In this document: positions 1 through 5,529 of the stretch, one piece after another
How the letters are laid out: each line of letters starts with the position of its first letter
Position numbering within the stretch: the first letter of the stretch is position 1
Notes under the pieces: generated by a model
Seen by the model: the letters and a program-made list of their open reading frames with translations, nothing else
Database searches by the model: none
What the model was told of the DNA's origin: nothing
NCBI GenBank assembly: GCA_018716005.1
Contig: DVKN01000279.1
Coordinates: 1 to 11,095 of the forward strand
DNA from: Candidatus Scatomorpha stercoravium
GTDB taxonomy: Bacteria > Bacillota > Clostridia > Oscillospirales > Oscillospiraceae
Length of the DNA: 11,095 nucleotides
Direction of reading: 5' to 3'
Position numbers and translations under genes: made by a program

Positions 1-1
1 A

Positions 2-421
2 TATCTCGTGCCCGAGCCGCCGACCAAAAAGCTGCTCTGGTGCCTTCGCGAGAGCGCGGCGGGCTACGCCGTCAGCGCGCTGCTGAGCTTCGGGCCCATG
101 TGCTTCTACGTCGAGGCCCCGCTCGCGAGCATCGCCTCGGCGGCGGCCGCGTACTTCAGCTACGCCTATCTCTTCATCGCAGGAAACCTGGTCACGGAGC
201 GAGTCTTCGGCGGCACGACGGTGAAGGCGCTGGTCTTCCTCTTCTACTTCATCGTGCTCATCCTCATGGCCGCGCCCGGCATAGCCGCGGCAATCTTCGC
301 CTCCTTCGCCCTCCCCGAATGGACCGCCCTCCTGCTCCTCGCCGCCGTAAACGCCCTGGTAACCCTGCTGGGCGTCTTCCTCTGCCGCAACATCCTCTCC
401 ACCGTGGAGTTCAATATCTGA
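2..421 (+). CDS. C-terminal part of a multi-pass membrane protein, possibly a putative ABC-exporter family member (5' end outside window)
   Basis: The reading frame is open to the left edge, so this is the 3' portion of a longer gene. The GTG at position 8 has no ribosome binding site within the window and should not be taken as the start. The about 140 visible residues are very hydrophobic. There are roughly four membrane segments, around residues 18-38, 42-60, 72-97 and 104-124 counted from the GTG, with short loops between them. The chain ends in a short tail after an Arg-Asn pair, reading RNILSTVEFNI. That ending and the hydrophobic pattern recall the C-terminus of the Clostridia 'putative ABC exporter' integral membrane family, but this is recognition by feel and not by a diagnostic motif. 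The gene converges on the VOC-protein operon and shares a terminator with it. The coding assignment is fairly secure; the family is uncertain. Confidence 0.6.
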   Translation, partial: YLVPEPPTKKLLWCLRESAAGYAVSALLSFGPMCFYVEAPLASIASAAAAYFSYAYLFIAGNLVTERVFGGTTVKALVFLFYFIVLILMAAPGIAAAIFASFALPEWTALLLLAAVNALVTLLGVFLCRNILSTVEFNI

Positions 422-431
422 AAATAAAAAG

Positions 432-465
432 CAGCCGGCCCTCGCTAAAACGCGGGGGCCGGCTG
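432..465. terminator. Bidirectional intrinsic terminator between convergent genes
   Basis: A stem of about 13 bp pairs 432-444 with 453-465 (one G-T wobble) around an 8-nt loop. On the minus strand the hairpin is followed directly by CTTTTTATTTT, a good U-tract, and it lies 9 nt after the stop of the VOC gene. It is therefore the end of the DhaL-DhaK-aldolase operon. On the plus strand it lies 11 nt after the stop of the membrane protein gene and is followed by the weaker TTGATT, so it may also stop that transcript. Confidence 0.88.
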
Positions 466-473
466 TTGATTGC

Positions 474-797
474 TCAGGCTTCGTGGTAGAGCTCCAGGAT
501 GGCGCCGCCTTTCCAGACGAAGGCCAGGGTGTCGCCTTTGTCGTTGGCGGGCATGGGGCCGCAGATGACGGAGTCGGCGTCGTCGACGTACTTCTGGAGG
601 TCGTCGACCTTGTAGGCGACGTGGGGGCTGCGGTGGAGCGCCTCGGGGAAGGGGGTGCCCTCCTCGAACTTGAGGTACTCTATCTTATAGTCGTAGTCGT
701 CCACATTGCTGACCCAGAAGCGGGCGCCCTCGTTGTAGACCATGCCGGGCTTTTTGTTGGTGATGGGGATGCCGATGTGCATATACTCAGCGGACAT
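474..797 (-). CDS. Small VOC (glyoxalase/bleomycin-resistance fold) family protein
   Basis: This 107-residue protein has the size and pattern of a single vicinal-oxygen-chelate domain made of two beta-alpha-beta-beta-beta halves. The first strand MHIGIP carries His7, the second half opens at PHVAYKV with His59, and the last strand ILELYHE carries Glu102. These are placed where VOC enzymes put metal ligands; a fourth ligand may be Glu45 or Glu46. VOC proteins include isomerases, epimerases, lyases and dioxygenases, so the fold does not give the reaction. AGGAGG lies 8 nt upstream of the ATG. It is the last gene of the operon with the LsrF-like aldolase and the DhaK/DhaL kinase. A role in isomerising or epimerising the phosphorylated intermediate, as LsrG does in the lsr pathway, is an inference only. 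No closer family name can be given. Confidence 0.75.
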   Translation of the reverse strand: MSAEYMHIGIPITNKKPGMVYNEGARFWVSNVDDYDYKIEYLKFEEGTPFPEALHRSPHVAYKVDDLQKYVDDADSVICGPMPANDKGDTLAFVWKGGAILELYHEA

Positions 798-815
798 TGT
801 GATTCCTCCTGTAAA

Positions 816-929
816 TCAGTTATTCACGTATTTTTTCTCGTACCAGCCCCGGAAGAGGATGGTCAGGAAGCCGAAGAGCAGGCCTAACACGCAGTAGACG
901 CCCTCGCTGATGAAGGCGCTCGCGCCTTT
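816..929 (-). pseudogene. Short single-membrane-span reading frame; likely remnant tail of a deleted transporter, or an unannotated small protein
   Basis: Directly after the aldolase stop, in another frame, 37 codons stay open to a TGA at 816-818. They encode a hydrophobic span (VLGLLFGFLTILF) followed by a positively charged tail RGWYEKKYVNN, the usual look of a last membrane helix with a cytoplasmic end. There is no ATG. The only common start codon is GTG at 888-890, which would give 24 residues with a weak GAGGG before it. The frame closes upstream at TAG 1002-1004 inside the aldolase gene. The simplest reading is the 3' end of a transporter gene whose body was deleted between the aldolase and VOC genes. 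A genuine tiny membrane peptide cannot be excluded. A perfect 7-bp inverted repeat (913-919 with 922-928) lies at the junction. Confidence 0.4.
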
Positions 930-1812
930 ACTTGCTGTTTTTGACCTCCTCGTAGACCTCGAAGGCCTGCTTGGGCGTATAGCCCTCGTGGACCACCTTG
1001 CCTATGGCCTGGGCCATGCCGGCGGGGCAGTCGGACTGGAAGATGTTGCGGCCCATGTCCACGCCATGCGCGCCGTCGCGTATGGCCTTGTAGGCCATCT
1101 CGAGGGCGTCGAGCTCGGGCAGCTTCTTGCCTCCGGCTATGACGATGGGCACGGGGCAGGAGGCGGCGACGCGCTCGAAGCCGTCGCAGTAATAGCTCTT
1201 GACTATGTTCGCGCCGTTCTCCGCCAGCACGCGCGTGGCCAGCAGGAAGAAGCGCTCCGTGCGCTCCATATCCTTGCCCACGGCGACGACGCCGAGGGTG
1301 GGCACGCCGTAGCGGGTGGCGGCGTCGGCCGTGCGGCAGAGCAGCTCGAGCGAACGGCTCTCGCCGGGCGCGCCGATAAAGGTCTGCACCGCGACGCAGT
1401 CGGCGTCGGTGCGCAGGGCGTTCTCGAGGTCGCAGGCGAAGCCGCCGCCGTTCGACATGTCGTCGAAGAGCACGGTGGAGTCATAGGTCATGCGCACGCA
1501 CTTGGCGACGCGGGCGGCGGGCGGGATGCAGGAGCGGAAGATGCCGCGGGTGCCCATGAGCACGTCGACGTGCGGGATGAGCGGCGGGATGACGAGGTCG
1601 ATGCGCTCGAGGCCGGCCGTGGGGCCCATGATATAGCCGTGGTCGAAGGCGAGCATGACCGTGTTGCCGGACCTGGGGTTGAATATGCGCGCGAGGCGGC
1701 TCTTCATGCCGAAGTCGCAGTGGGAAGCGCCCTTTACGAAGAAGCCCTCCTGCGCCGCGGGGACGTCGAGATGATAGTCGTGAGCGGCCTTGTTGCCTAT
1801 ATTGTCGGCCAT
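928..1812 (-). CDS. lsrF: LsrF-like class I aldolase/thiolase (DeoC/FbaB-type TIM barrel)
   Basis: The 294-residue protein aligns by eye along its whole length with E. coli LsrF (291 residues). LsrF is the thiolase that splits 3-hydroxy-5-phosphonooxypentane-2,4-dione with CoA into DHAP and acetyl-CoA in autoinducer-2 breakdown. Shared blocks are SRLARIFNP (38-46), VMLAFDHGY (52-60), GLERIDL (67-73), VLMGTRGIFRS (84-94), GVVAVGKDMER (174-184), IVKSYY (203-208) with Lys205 at the catalytic lysine position, CPVPIVIAGGKKLPE (219-233), and the phosphate-binding GVDMGRNIFQSD (250-261). It is a cytoplasmic enzyme. AAGGAG lies 6 nt before the ATG, inside the end of dhaK, and the two genes are 3 bp apart, so they are translationally linked. 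The sequence supports the LsrF branch strongly. The actual substrate is not proved, because relatives act as aldolases on other sugar phosphates and LsrK and LsrG are absent here. Confidence 0.87.
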   Translation of the reverse strand: MADNIGNKAAHDYHLDVPAAQEGFFVKGASHCDFGMKSRLARIFNPRSGNTVMLAFDHGYIMGPTAGLERIDLVIPPLIPHVDVLMGTRGIFRSCIPPAARVAKCVRMTYDSTVLFDDMSNGGGFACDLENALRTDADCVAVQTFIGAPGESRSLELLCRTADAATRYGVPTLGVVAVGKDMERTERFFLLATRVLAENGANIVKSYYCDGFERVAASCPVPIVIAGGKKLPELDALEMAYKAIRDGAHGVDMGRNIFQSDCPAGMAQAIGKVVHEGYTPKQAFEVYEEVKNSK

Positions 1813-1815
1813 GGC

Positions 1816-2814
1816 TTACTCCTTGCTGTAGGCGGGGGTGTGGCAGGGCGTATTCCAGAGGCGGAGCGTCTCGTCGTCCCACTTCGCGATGTTCATCTGG
1901 AAGCCGCCGGCCTCCTGCACGGTGAGGATTTCGCCGACCATGCTGGCCACGACCTCGACGCCCTTATCGCGCAGGAACTCCACGGTGTCCTTGAAGAGCA
2001 CGAGCATCTCCATCATGGTGGTCGCGCCGCAGCCGTTTATCATGACGAAGGCCTTGTCGCCGGACTGGAGGCCGAGCTTGGCGCTGAGCGCCCCGGCCAC
2101 GGTGGCGACGGTGTCGCGGGAGGACATCATCGGCACGCGCACGCCGCCGCCCTCGCCGTGCTGGCCGGCGCCTATCTCCATCATATCGGTCTCGCCGAGG
2201 TCGCCGAAGGGCATCCCGTTCTGCGGATGGGTGGCGTCGGTGGACTTCACGGTGACGGAGGCCATGCTGTCGGCGTAGCGCTGGGCTATCTCGGCGACCT
2301 CGTCGAGGCTCCTGCCCTCGCGGGCGGCCGCGGCAGCCACGTGATAGAGCGCCACCGCGCCGGCGAGGCCGCGCTTATTGTCCTCGCCGTTGGGGTCGTA
2401 CTGTATCTCCTCGCCGGTGACGACCTGGCGGAAGTTCAGCCCGGCCTTCTGCGCGAGCTTTATCGCCTGCTTGCCGGCCAGCTGGTCGCCGGCGTAATTG
2501 AGCGTGAGGAGCAGCACGCCGTGGCCCTTGTCGGCCCGCTTCATGGCCTCGAAGACGAGCTTCGCGTTGGGCGCGGCGAAGATGTCGCCGACGGCCTGGA
2601 CGTCGAGCATGCCCTTTCCGACGAAGCCGGCCTGGGCGGGCTCATGGCCGGAGCCGCCGTAGGTGACGATGGTGACGCGGTCGGCGTTCTCGAGGTCATT
2701 GCTGATGACGAGATGGCCGTCGACGGTCACAATGTCGGGGTAGGCGAGGCCGAGGCCGACGAGCTCCTCGTCGGTGATGGTCTCGGGCGCGTTGATGAAT
2801 TTCTTCATTTTCAT
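1816..2814 (-). CDS. dhaK: Dihydroxyacetone kinase-type subunit DhaK
   Basis: DhaK binds a short ketose covalently through a histidine and presents it for phosphorylation by DhaL. The 332-residue protein has the family landmarks: start KKFINAPE, GGSGHEP (53-59), NYAGD (106-110) with Asp110 at the position of E. coli catalytic Asp109, MEIGAGQHGEGG (212-223) with His219 at the hemiaminal-forming histidine position, and the ending DDETLRLWNTPCHTPA. A GTG 18 bp upstream (2830-2832) is in frame, but AGGAGGT sits 7 nt before the ATG at 2812-2814, which decides the start. An ATG two codons further in is less likely. dhaL is 33 bp upstream and the aldolase 3 bp downstream. DhaK homologues also phosphorylate other small ketoses such as erythrulose, so dihydroxyacetone itself is not assured. 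Confidence 0.93.
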   Translation of the reverse strand: MKMKKFINAPETITDEELVGLGLAYPDIVTVDGHLVISNDLENADRVTIVTYGGSGHEPAQAGFVGKGMLDVQAVGDIFAAPNAKLVFEAMKRADKGHGVLLLTLNYAGDQLAGKQAIKLAQKAGLNFRQVVTGEEIQYDPNGEDNKRGLAGAVALYHVAAAAAREGRSLDEVAEIAQRYADSMASVTVKSTDATHPQNGMPFGDLGETDMMEIGAGQHGEGGGVRVPMMSSRDTVATVAGALSAKLGLQSGDKAFVMINGCGATTMMEMLVLFKDTVEFLRDKGVEVVASMVGEILTVQEAGGFQMNIAKWDDETLRLWNTPCHTPAYSKE

Positions 2815-2847
2815 GTTGCATACCTCCTGCACAATATTAAAATATAC

Positions 2848-3453
2848 TCACATTGCAAGGCCCTTGAAGAAATAGGCCATGGACACGGCGCCCGCGTCGG
2901 GGGTGCCGATGGTCTGCTCGCCGTAGCTCTTCGCGCGGCCGAACCTGGATACGAAGTTCTTCGAGTTCTCCGCGCCCGCGGCAGCGGCCCCGGCGGCGGC
3001 GGCGAAGAGCCCGGCCTCGTCCCCGGCCGAGTAGGCGGCTATGGCCTCCGCGGCTGGTATGAGGGCGTCCATCATGGTCTTGTCGCCCACCTTGGCGCCG
3101 GATATGTCCTCGAGCGCATCGTAGGCCCCGGCGAACATGGCCTTGAGGCCGTCGACGCCGATTTCATCGCCCTCGGGCGCGTTCTCCTGCATACCGTCCA
3201 GCCAGGTGTTCCAGAGCGGGACGGCGCTGCCGCCGTTGAGCTCCATGACGGCCATGGCCGCGTCGTCGAGCATGGACTGTATGCCGTCCCCGGACGCCTC
3301 GACCGCGGCGGATATGGCCCCGGCTATCTTGCTCATCGTGAGCCCGTGGTCGGCGTCGCCGAAGCGGGCGTCGATGTCGCTCAGCTCCTGCTCGGCGGCG
3401 GTAACGGCCTCGCAGGCGTTTATGAGCCTGCGCGCGAATTCTTCTTTAGTCAC
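2848..3453 (-). CDS. dhaL: Dihydroxyacetone kinase-type nucleotide-binding subunit DhaL
   Basis: DhaL carries the nucleotide that donates phosphate to the ketose on DhaK. The 201-residue protein shows the Mg-nucleotide site IDARFGDADHG (27-37; Asp28, Asp33, Asp35), VGDKTMMDAL (122-131) and GRAKSYGEQTIGTPDAGA (172-189). These match GDGDHG, GDKTM.D and GRA.YLGE..IG..DPGA of known DhaL proteins. The nucleotide loop usually written GGASGPL is GGSAVPL here (74-80), an unusual variant. The start is GTG, supported by AGGAGG 8 nt upstream. It is the first gene of the operon, behind a promoter near 3490-3516. No DhaM phosphotransferase gene is in the window. Either DhaM is elsewhere or ATP is the direct donor; the sequence does not decide this. 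Confidence 0.92.
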   Translation of the reverse strand: MTKEEFARRLINACEAVTAAEQELSDIDARFGDADHGLTMSKIAGAISAAVEASGDGIQSMLDDAAMAVMELNGGSAVPLWNTWLDGMQENAPEGDEIGVDGLKAMFAGAYDALEDISGAKVGDKTMMDALIPAAEAIAAYSAGDEAGLFAAAAGAAAAGAENSKNFVSRFGRAKSYGEQTIGTPDAGAVSMAYFFKGLAM

Positions 3454-3470
3454 GGCTTATGCCTCCTGTT

Positions 3471-3484
3471 GTTACGTTGGTAAC
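3471..3484. promoter_or_regulatory. Candidate SorC operator (GTTAC-GTTG-GTAAC inverted repeat)
   Basis: A perfect 5-bp inverted repeat, GTTAC then GTAAC around GTTG, lies at about the predicted transcription start of the dhaL operon, just before its ribosome binding site. A further GTAAC copy (3503-3507) falls between the -35 and -10 boxes. The same half-sites recur at the regulator's own start (4628-4637). A repressor bound here would block the operon. The assignment to the SorC protein rests on position and repetition only. Confidence 0.5.
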
Positions 3485-3489
3485 TTGAG

Positions 3490-3516
3490 CTTATCACACG
3501 GAGTAACATCTGTCAA
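3490..3516 (-). promoter_or_regulatory. Promoter of the dhaL-dhaK-lsrF-like operon
   Basis: On the minus strand there is a perfect TTGACA (3511-3516), then 15 bp, then GATAAG (3490-3495), which matches four of six bases of the -10 consensus. TAAGCT with a 17-bp spacer is the alternative -10. It lies about 37-63 bp upstream of the dhaL start. A candidate operator follows directly. Confidence 0.6.
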
Positions 3517-3582
3517 TACACAAAGCCAAAATCCATATAGTGAACAAACCCGGCACGCCGGATTTGGCGCAAAAGCACAAAA

Positions 3583-3623
3583 AACCGCCTCCCGGGAGCT
3601 CCGTACGGCCCCGGGAGGCGGTT
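3583..3623 (-). terminator. Intrinsic terminator of the SorC-type regulator gene
   Basis: A perfect 14-bp stem, AACCGCCTCCCGGG (3583-3596) with its complement (3610-3623), has a 13-nt loop and starts 11 nt after the regulator's stop codon. On the minus strand the second arm ends in a run of six T (3579-3584) and more T-rich sequence. It separates the regulator transcript from the downstream dhaL promoter. Confidence 0.9.
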
Positions 3624-3634
3624 ACATATGTTAC

Positions 3635-4567
3635 TTACATCTCGAGCACGCCCTCGATGAGGTCCGAGCGGGCGACGATGTGCGTGAAGAAGCCGGAGCG
3701 CAGCGCGCCGCGCACGGCCTTCGCGCTTGTGTTTGCGGAGCAGACGCCGATGATGTTCGGGCAGCGCCGGAGGACGTCTATGGGTATCTGTATGGCGAAG
3801 TCCTGGTCGGACTCTATCACGTAGCCGTCCTCGTTGAAATAATACACCAGCATCCGCCCGCAGGCGCGGCGCTCCTGCAGCAGGCTGCCGTAGCGCACGA
3901 GGGAGGCGAAGTCCGGGCTGGAGGGGTAGTCGCCGATGTTCACGAGGGCGGTGTCGAGCGCCTCCCACTCGCGGTAGACCTGGCGGTAGAGCTCGGTGGA
4001 GCAGAGCACCTCCTTCTCCTCGACGCTCTCGGGCAGGGCGGGGAGGTAGAGGAAGTGCGGCGAGGCCCCCAGCTGCTGGGCCATGAGGCGTATGTTCTCG
4101 TTGGACTGATAGTTCCGCGCGGGGATGCTGGCGTTGCCGACGAGGGGGCAGATGTCCGTGACGGAGCTGTCCGTCTGCGGGTTTTTCTCGAGCCAGCTCA
4201 CGATTTGGCCTATCAGGTAGCCCCAGCCGACGCCGAGCCGCTTCGCGCCGAGCTGCCCGAGCAGCTGCACCGCGCCCTCGGAGAGGCGGCGGTTCTCGTC
4301 GTCGTTGTCGCCGCTGTCCTCGATGAGGACGCCGCCCCGGACGGAGCTCATGCCGCGCAGCCGCTCCATGAGCCGGGCCGCGCGCGTCTCCGGGTCGTGG
4401 ACGGTAATCTCCACCACGCCGAGCTCGCGCGCCTCGGCCAGCAGCCGGCTGACCATGGGCCGGGAGATACCCAGCTCACGGGCGATGTCGCTCTGCCGCT
4501 GATCGTCGAGATAATACCGCCTCGCCACATAGGCGAGACGCTTGCGCTTTTCCATGCTGATACCCAC
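3635..4567 (-). CDS. SorC/LsrR family transcriptional regulator
   Basis: This is a sugar-phosphate-responsive DNA-binding regulator. The N-terminus after MEKRKRLAYVARRYYLDD carries a helix-turn-helix at about residues 25-50 (QSDIARELGISRPMVSRLL). A long SorC-type effector domain follows, with GVGWGYLIGQIVSWL, DICPLVGNAS and a C-terminal NIIGVCSANTSAKAVRGAL. Its 310-residue length is typical. The frame opens with a TTG at 4594 that lacks a ribosome binding site. AGAGGAG lies 8 nt before a GTG at 4565-4567, which I take as the start; the next ATG (4553-4555) is too far from that site. It has its own promoter and terminator and stands just upstream of the DhaL/DhaK/aldolase operon. By analogy with LsrR it probably represses that operon until a phosphorylated intermediate accumulates. 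The repeated GTAAC palindromes suggest it also controls itself. Confidence 0.9.
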   Translation of the reverse strand: MGISMEKRKRLAYVARRYYLDDQRQSDIARELGISRPMVSRLLAEARELGVVEITVHDPETRAARLMERLRGMSSVRGGVLIEDSGDNDDENRRLSEGAVQLLGQLGAKRLGVGWGYLIGQIVSWLEKNPQTDSSVTDICPLVGNASIPARNYQSNENIRLMAQQLGASPHFLYLPALPESVEEKEVLCSTELYRQVYREWEALDTALVNIGDYPSSPDFASLVRYGSLLQERRACGRMLVYYFNEDGYVIESDQDFAIQIPIDVLRRCPNIIGVCSANTSAKAVRGALRSGFFTHIVARSDLIEGVLEM

Positions 4568-4627
4568 AGGGCCGGCTCCTCTCACATAAGTCAATATCCG
4601 CCCGCAATACCCATCGCGTGCACATTC

Positions 4628-4637
4628 GTAACCTTAC
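4628..4637. promoter_or_regulatory. Candidate SorC operator at the regulator's own promoter (GTAA-CC-TTAC)
   Basis: This is a perfect palindromic pair of GTAA/TTAC arms around CC, placed at about the transcription start predicted from the -10 box at 4646-4651. It shares the GTAAC/GTTAC half-site with the repeat in front of dhaL, as expected for autoregulation. Confidence 0.45.
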
Positions 4638-4645
4638 TAAGCAAG

Positions 4646-4674
4646 AGTATATCGAACCGCCCGCAAAATTGCAA
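4646..4674 (-). promoter_or_regulatory. Promoter of the SorC-type regulator gene
   Basis: On the minus strand TTGCAA (4669-4674) and TATACT (4646-4651) are separated by exactly 17 bp. The -10 box matches five of six bases and the -35 box four of six. Transcription would start near 4639, giving a leader of about 70 nt before the GTG start. Confidence 0.65.
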
Positions 4675-4728
4675 GAGGGAAGAGGGGACATATATGCTTC
4701 GGCTCACCGGCGGCGCGCGCATAAAGAG

Positions 4729-4759
4729 AGGCCGCGGCGTTGGTGCTGCGGCCTTTTTT
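4729..4759. terminator. Intrinsic terminator, likely bidirectional, after the racemase operon
   Basis: A stem pairs 4729-4739 with 4744-4754 (two G-T wobbles) around the loop TTGG, starting 41 bp past the racemase stop. On the minus strand it is followed by CTCTTTAT, so it can end the permease-to-racemase operon. The better T-tract, six T at 4754-4759, faces the plus strand, where no gene is visible upstream. The stretch between it and the racemase stop is G/C-rich and shows nothing else. Confidence 0.7.
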
Positions 4760-4794
4760 GGCCTGCCGGGGGGGAGGGGGCGCCGGCGGGCGGG

Positions 4795-5520
4795 TTATTT
4801 TTTGGGAGGGGGCATATAGGTCAGGCGGCTCTGGCTGAGGCCCATGCGGGCGTAGAGTTCAGTTAGGGTCACGGCGCACTGGGCAGCCTCCAGGACGGGG
4901 ACGCCATAGCCGTCGGCGGCGAGGCGGCGCATCATCTCGTCGTTCACGCCGACGATGCCGGTACAGCCCATTACGAGGACGCTGACGCCGTCCTCCTCAA
5001 CGGCCTTCCTGCACTCCGCGTAAAGATTCTCCATCAGCTTATCGCGGTCGGCGAGCTCGAGGACGGGCATATCCAGCGTGCGCAGGCTCGTGACGCGCTT
5101 CTCCAGCCCGGCGCGGGCGATGGCGCCGCGTATCATGGGCACGACGTTCTTGAGCACCGTGACGATGCCGACGGTGTCGCCGAGGCCGAGCGCGAGATAT
5201 ATGGCGGGCTCGAAGCCGCCGAAGACGGGGACGGACAGCACCTCGCGCACGGCGCGCACGCCGGGGTCGCCGAAGCAGTTCACGAATACGCCGTCCACGC
5301 CGCCCTTCCCGGCCTCGGCCATGGCGAGCTTTATCACCTCGGGGGCGGAAAATGCCTCGTCGTACTCGCACTCAATCGTGACGGAGCCGCGCTCTATCTG
5401 CACATGGCGAATTTCCGCGCCCTCGGGCAGGAATTTGCCCATATCCGCCTTCATTTCCGGCGAGAGTATGCCTTGCGCGGTGACTGGCAGGAGGTCGAGT
5501 ATGGTGATTTTATCCTTCAT
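4795..5520 (-). CDS. Asp/Glu/hydantoin racemase family protein
   Basis: Cofactor-independent racemases of this family use two cysteines, one on each side of the substrate, to invert an alpha carbon. The 241-residue protein has both: Cys82 in VNCFGDPG (80-87) and Cys186 in VMGCTGIVG (183-191), in the spacing of hydantoin racemases. The early motif VSVPVFGGFEPA-like block at 95-106 and GDTVGIVTVL (114-123) also fit. It is a cytoplasmic enzyme. GAGGTG precedes the ATG, and the gene starts 9 bp after the stop of the hydantoinase-like gene, so the two are co-transcribed. That neighbourhood favours a 5-substituted hydantoin or the derived amino acid as substrate over plain aspartate or glutamate. 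The family is secure; the substrate is an inference from context. Confidence 0.85.
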   Translation of the reverse strand: MKDKITILDLLPVTAQGILSPEMKADMGKFLPEGAEIRHVQIERGSVTIECEYDEAFSAPEVIKLAMAEAGKGGVDGVFVNCFGDPGVRAVREVLSVPVFGGFEPAIYLALGLGDTVGIVTVLKNVVPMIRGAIARAGLEKRVTSLRTLDMPVLELADRDKLMENLYAECRKAVEEDGVSVLVMGCTGIVGVNDEMMRRLAADGYGVPVLEAAQCAVTLTELYARMGLSQSRLTYMPPPKK

Positions 5521-5529
5521 GGCGGCACC

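Noticed and set aside
2815..2832. Upstream GTG start that would add six residues to DhaK
   Set aside because: The ribosome binding site AGGAGGT lies inside those six codons and is correctly spaced for the downstream ATG at 2812-2814.
910..3483. 857-codon plus-strand open frame antisense to dhaL, dhaK and the aldolase
   Set aside because: It mirrors three minus-strand genes with clear family motifs. Its translation is a low-complexity Gly/Ala/Val/His/Glu mixture typical of the shadow frame of GC-rich genes, and no ribosome binding site supports it.
3621..3634. GTTAC-ATAT-GTTAC repeat next to the regulator stop codon
   Set aside because: It resembles the candidate operator half-sites, but it is a direct repeat that overlaps the terminator arm, at the end of the regulator gene and far from a start site. 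Probably coincidence.
4618..4866. 82-codon plus-strand frame in the regulator upstream region
   Set aside because: It runs through a promoter, a hairpin and a G-rich tract into the antisense of the racemase gene. It has no ribosome binding site or recognisable protein features.
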